Shown piece by piece: positions 60,086 through 64,000 of a stretch of 64,000 bases of DNA (the stretch's first letter is position 1; the number at the start of each line of letters is the position of its first letter). The stretch is from Datnioides undecimradiatus. Taxonomy: Eukaryota; Chordata; Actinopteri; Lobotiformes; Datnioididae. The notes under the pieces were generated by a model. The model was not told the DNA's origin. It did not search any database and saw only the letters and a list, made by a program, of their open reading frames with translations. Location: NCBI GenBank assembly GCA_008933995.1, contig WARS01004340.1, positions 1 to 64,000 of the forward strand, given 5' to 3'. The position numbers and the translations under genes are program-made.

Positions 60086-62423
60086 TTAGAGGAACTGTCT
60101 GTCTCTACTGGCTCTCCGAGAGTGGAAACGGATCTCAGAGAGTTTGGAGTTGATGCCGGAGCCGATGACTCCTTTCTTGGCAAGAGGAAACCGAGCCAAG
60201 ATGGCATCTGAAAAAGAGAGGCAGAGGTCGGTGAGACAGCGGACAGACTGAAGGAACGTGTCTCTGATTTCACGGACTTACTGAAGATGGCGTTGATCTT
60301 GTGTGGGTCTAGGGCGGTGCGCTGGGGTTGGAAGGCAGGCCGGCGGCTACGCCCACCTCGCAGGTTACTGTTCATTAGCGTGTTCATGTCAAACACACCC
60401 ATCAGCAGCGTCCGAGCCATCGCCGTGGGAGACTGTGCCTGGTTGGCTGCCTGCCATGAGCGGACGTCACAGAGAACACCAGAGCCTGGGTACACCTCCA
60501 CCTGACTCACCTGGGCAGACATAACGACAACAACCGGATCAGATTAAACCAGTTTCTGTGTAAACCGGATTACATTAAACCAGTTTCTGTTTAAACCGGA
60601 TCAGAAGTGTTCTTACGTGCTCATTAACGTGTCCAGCAGTGCACTGGCTCTCGGAGCAGCTCCTCCTCAGCTCCTCCATGTCCGTCTGGCTGCAGAGTGG
60701 CGCCTCCTGCCCCATGTGACTCCCTAGGCCTATATCTGCTCTTCCTGGCACCTCCTCATCCTCTGAGCCCAGTGGGCCCCAGGACTCCAACATGTCCCCA
60801 CTCAGCTCCTCCTGGAGCTGCTGGAGGTAGATCTGGGGACTGAGGCCTCCGTCCTGATTGGTCGAGTGGTGCTGATTCGTGTATGGAGCGTAACTGTTGC
60901 TCCCGTCTGTTGCCACGGAAACGGAGTGGTGGCTGTGGGCTTGCCCCAATGTCTGCCACATGGTGGACAGGAGCCCAGGGATCTCTGGGAAATGTAGTCA
61001 TACCAAATGTCATAAAATGAAACCAGATGTGTTTAAAACAGGTCAGATCAGTGTGTTCTCTGATGAAAGCAGCTCAGATCAGATGTGACTGAGAGAGAAT
61101 AAACTCATTCTGACCTGCTGTTGTAACCTTAGTGGTCTCTGATTGGTCACTGTGAACGGGTAGACCAGGTGACAGTAATCTGGACTCACCGTGGACCAGC
61201 ATGTTCTTCAGTCTCTGGTTCTCTGCCGACAGCTCCGCCTTCTCTCTCTCCAGCTCTTGAACCCGCGAATGCAGGAAATGAAGCTCAGTGGTCTGTGTCG
61301 GGGTCAGGACTGTCACACCTGACTCCACCTTCACCACCTGCAAAGGTGGAGTTCTGTCAGTCGACGCAGTAATAAAGTTAAAACTTAAAACTTACCAGCA
61401 AAATAAGTCATCATGGTTGGTTGTTACTCCTCCTCGCATGTTGTCATGGTGATAAGTGACATGTGAGCACCACAGGTCGAATGATTGTCCTCTAACCATG
61501 TCCCATGAACCCGAATGAAATTTAATTGAGTGTGATTAAAAATTTAGTGGGGGGAGGATTCATCAGAGGAGTATAAAGTAAGACAAGAGTAAAAGTACTT
61601 CTTGATGTAACGGAGTAAATGTAATGAACTGAGCTCAGTGTGTTACAGCGGCCTGCAGCGCCCCCCGAAGGCCACAGGCGCAAACTGCACAGACAGATTA
61701 TTTCTGCTTCACTGCGGCTCAGTCAAGTATGTTTCCTGTCTGCGTGTGATGACCCCTGACCTCAGTTTGTGTTGTGTTGGTTCAGACTGCTGCTGTTTGA
61801 TGCTTTGCTGATTATTAATCAATGTCTTGACTGAAGAGACACAGAGAAGTAAAGCAATAAAAATAAAAATTTAAATTGATTTTAAACGATATTTCTGTTG
61901 GTAAGAATGATGAATACGTTTTAATTAACTTTGGGCATTTTATTTGACTTCCTGCTACTGCCCTGCGTCATTTCCGGTCAGATCATTCCCGTTAAGATCA
62001 TTGAGCGGCTGCCGTCGCAGATTTTTGGACAGATTTATCGTTTCTGCCATCGATAACATGTATCTGTGGGCTGAACTCACTGAGATACTAAATGAGACGG
62101 TTTCAATGAATGAATTATAGTCTAATGATCACTTTAATGCCAGTGTTATTATTCTTTTTGTGAACAGCACAACATGACGTCAGCATTTAAGCGTGACATC
62201 ACGACCACAGCTGAGTCGTTTCACCAATCGATATATTTGATCCGTGGACACTGATCAGTATAAACAGTGGTTGATTAAATGACGAATACACCGTCACGTC
62301 TCCTGCACATACATGGTAACATGATGCATCGACACACCGCAGGTGTGTGACCGGTCTCACCGTCGGCCCGGTGCCGCCGCTGTGTATCCGCTGCAGGACG
62401 CGGCCGCCCGGACTCTCCGCCAT
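60086..62423 (-). CDS. BEN-domain protein with N-terminal coiled coil
   Basis: Five coding exons with consistent phases give 309 aa: 62361-62423 (MAESPGGRVLQRIHSGG), 61190-61337, 60617-60984, 60282-60510 and 60086-60207 (stop TAA). Residues about 38-70 form a leucine/glutamate-rich coiled coil (LHSRVQELEREKAEL, AENQRLKNMLVH). The middle (about 71-193) is Ser/Gln/acidic and probably disordered. The last two exons hold a BEN domain: VEVYPGSGVLCDVRSW, SPTAMARTLLMGVFDMNTLM, SNLRGGRSR, then LDPHKINAIF and VIGSGINSKLSEIRFHSRR. BEN domains bind DNA or chromatin proteins and usually act in transcriptional repression, so a nuclear role is likely (inference). I cannot match it confidently to a numbered BEND gene. 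It is divergent from prkn, with start codons about 295 bp apart. Confidence 0.88.
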
Positions 62424-62718
62424 CTGGACAAACAAACCGGAGAGTAAGAAGGCCTCGGGAGCCGAGAAAAGCCCGTGATGTGCGGCGCCGAGACCGCGAG
62501 CCGCCGCTCACAGGCGACAAAGGAAAAACAAGTTTATTAAAATTCATAAATATCGCCACTTCCGGTGGTGCTCCGTGACGACATTTCCGGCGAGCGCGCT
62601 GTAGTTTTACAGACATACTACTGTAACGCTCTGCAAGAGAAGGAAAACTATAGTACCCAGAGTGCACCGCGGCCGCTAGACTGTAAACACGCATGGAGGC
62701 TGAAGGACGAAGTGACTG
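62424..62718. promoter_or_regulatory. Shared (bidirectional) promoter interval of the BEN gene and prkn
   Basis: Only 295 bp separate two divergent start codons. The interval is CpG-rich at its left end (62424-62520) and contains two CACTTCCGG/ATTTCCGGCG motifs (62557-62591), which resemble ETS-family sites common in bidirectional promoters. No TATA box was seen. Confidence 0.6.
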
Positions 62719-63957
62719 ATGATCGGTGAGCTCTGTTTGTTTCTACCGAATTCTACTGAGTTCTGCTGTGTTCTAACCTGACCAGTCACCTGACCTGTGG
62801 TCTGTGTGTGTCCACCCAGTGTTTGTGCGGTATAACTTGGGGCCAGGTGTGGCAGTGGAGCTGCAGGAGGAGGCAAGTGTGGCTGAGCTGAAGGAGGTAG
62901 TGGGGAGTCAGCAGGGAGTCCAACCGGAGCACCTCAGGGTGCTGTTTGCTGGGAGGGAGCTGAGGAGCACCGCCACATTACAGGTGAGGTCAGGTTAGGT
63001 GGTGGAGAACAGAGGTGGGGTCGTGGAAGCTGAAATGAGTGATGGGAGAAAGGACAACGGGATGTAGGAGTCCACACCTCCTTTTGCTAACTCCTTTATT
63101 GTCTCCTCCTTTGCTCCCCTCTCTGCCTCAGGGTTGTGACCTCCCCGAGCGGAGTACCATCCATGTTGTCCTCCCTCCATCAGGTTCCTCCTCTTCCCAG
63201 CTGCTACTCCTACAGAAACGCCTGGCTCAAGGAGGACAGGAGGAGCAAGACAGTCTGACCAGGCTTGACCTCAGCTCCTCACGCCTCCATTCTGCCTCCT
63301 CTGGCCTGGCGGTGGTACTGGAAGGGAATGATGGAGGAGGAGGTGGGGAAGGAGGAGCAGAGGGGGTGAGAAAGGAGGCAAGAGAGGTGAGGGACGTTTC
63401 AGGTGTGAAAGGTAAGAGAGGGCAGCCATGAGTCTGTCCAGCACTAGTCCTCCTGTAGTCTCTCATCGATGGTGCTCTGACCAGGTGTACCTGTGTGCTC
63501 AGGTGTGCGTCCCTGCAGCACCTTCTTTGTTTACTGTAAGAGCTGCTGGTCAGTGCAACCAGGAAAACTGAGAGTTCGCTGTCGAAGCTGCAGACAGACG
63601 ACGCTGACACTGAGCAGGGTGAGAACACCATTGTAACACTGTTATAACGCTGTATTCATACTGTATTGATACTGTATTTATGCTGTTATAACACTGTATT
63701 TACACTGTTATAACGCTGTATTCATACTGTATTGATACTGTATTTATGCTGTTATAACACCGTGTTTACACTGTTGTAACACCGTTATAATGTTGTACTT
63801 GTCATGTTACGTTACATTGAATTTCCTGTTGTGGAACAATAAAGTTTATTCAATTTGAATATCTCTCGCTCAGGGTCCGACCTGTTGGGACGATGTTCTC
63901 CTCCGAGGTCGTATCCATGGCATGTGTCAATCAGATGGTTGTCAAGGCAATGAAGCG
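62719..63957 (+). CDS. prkn: Parkin, RBR E3 ubiquitin ligase (first five coding exons)
   Basis: Parkin is recruited to damaged mitochondria and, with PINK1, marks them for mitophagy. Coding exons are 62719-62725 (7 nt, M-I-G), 62820-62983 (164 nt), 63132-63411 (280 nt), 63503-63618 (116 nt) and 63874-63957 (84 nt), giving 217 aa before the right edge. Exons 1, 2 and 5 have the same sizes as in human. The ubiquitin-like domain (1 to about 76) has [10 protein letters not shown], with Leu at the position of human Ile44. The PINK1 target Ser65 is kept (CDLPERST). The linker (about 77-135) has an unusual Gly/Glu run near 63336-63365 and is longer than in human. RING0 begins at TFFVYCKSC and includes [17 protein letters not shown] and CWDDVL. 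Introns are only 91-255 bp, against tens to hundreds of kb in mammals. The RING1-IBR-RING2 part lies outside the window. Confidence 0.96.
63625..63795. repeat. Tandem repeat in prkn intron 4
   Basis: ACTGTATTTATGCTGTTATA-like units of 10-11 bp make two long near-identical blocks of about 70 bp (63650 and 63718). Confidence 0.8.
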
Positions 63958-64000
63958 GTAAGGGGGCGGAGCTACTGTTTAATGTGGGTACTGCAATTCT

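Noticed and set aside
1-64000. CRISPR arrays, operons and tRNA or rRNA genes
   Set aside because: None seen. The tandem repeats have no spacer structure, and the sequence is clearly animal nuclear DNA.

Overview
The window looks like nuclear DNA of a ray-finned (teleost, probably percomorph) fish. It carries short-intron vertebrate genes with GT-AG splice sites, many CA/GT microsatellites and minisatellites, and fossils of L2/CR1-like LINEs, Tc1, hAT, piggyBac and Maverick/Polinton-like elements. Seven protein-coding genes are supported; all models were built by reading exons and splice sites by eye.

Left part (0-24 kb): the 5' end of eml4 (minus strand, running off the left edge), a complete TspanC8 tetraspanin most like tspan14 (minus), a complete cox7a2l (minus, 114 aa) and a complete two-exon kcng3 (minus, 412 aa). 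In human, EML4, COX7A2L and KCNG3 are neighbours on 2p21, so this block is conserved synteny with tspan14 placed inside it.

Middle (24-46 kb): no host gene was recognised. From about 29.8 to 46.2 kb is a dense nest of mobile DNA. A Tc1 element sits inside a hAT element that has an exact 8-bp target duplication. A LINE with an open reverse-transcriptase frame sits inside a long teleost interspersed repeat (called IR-A here). A degenerate integrase with a chromodomain-like tail is cut by a TTAA-flanked MITE and followed by a deleted piggyBac element. A fragment resembling the C-terminal end of a protein-primed family B DNA polymerase lies on the opposite strand, and a second, dead LINE follows. 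The integrase and polymerase fragments suggest a decayed Maverick/Polinton (adintovirus-like) element. Two tightly packed unrecognised reading frames with a TATA box at 30.4-34.0 kb may be part of it.

Right part (46-64 kb): qki (minus, seven coding exons, about 318 aa with a QKI-6-like tail), a 309-aa coiled-coil plus BEN-domain gene (minus) and, head-to-head with it, the first five coding exons of prkn (parkin, plus, running off the right edge). QKI and PRKN are also close in human (6q26), where PACRG lies between them. No PACRG exon was seen here, and prkn instead shares its roughly 300-bp promoter interval with the BEN gene.

Functionally the genes are independent: microtubule binding (eml4), ADAM10 trafficking (tspan14), respiratory supercomplex assembly (cox7a2l), Kv2-channel modulation (kcng3), RNA processing (qki), probable transcriptional repression (BEN) and mitophagy (prkn).
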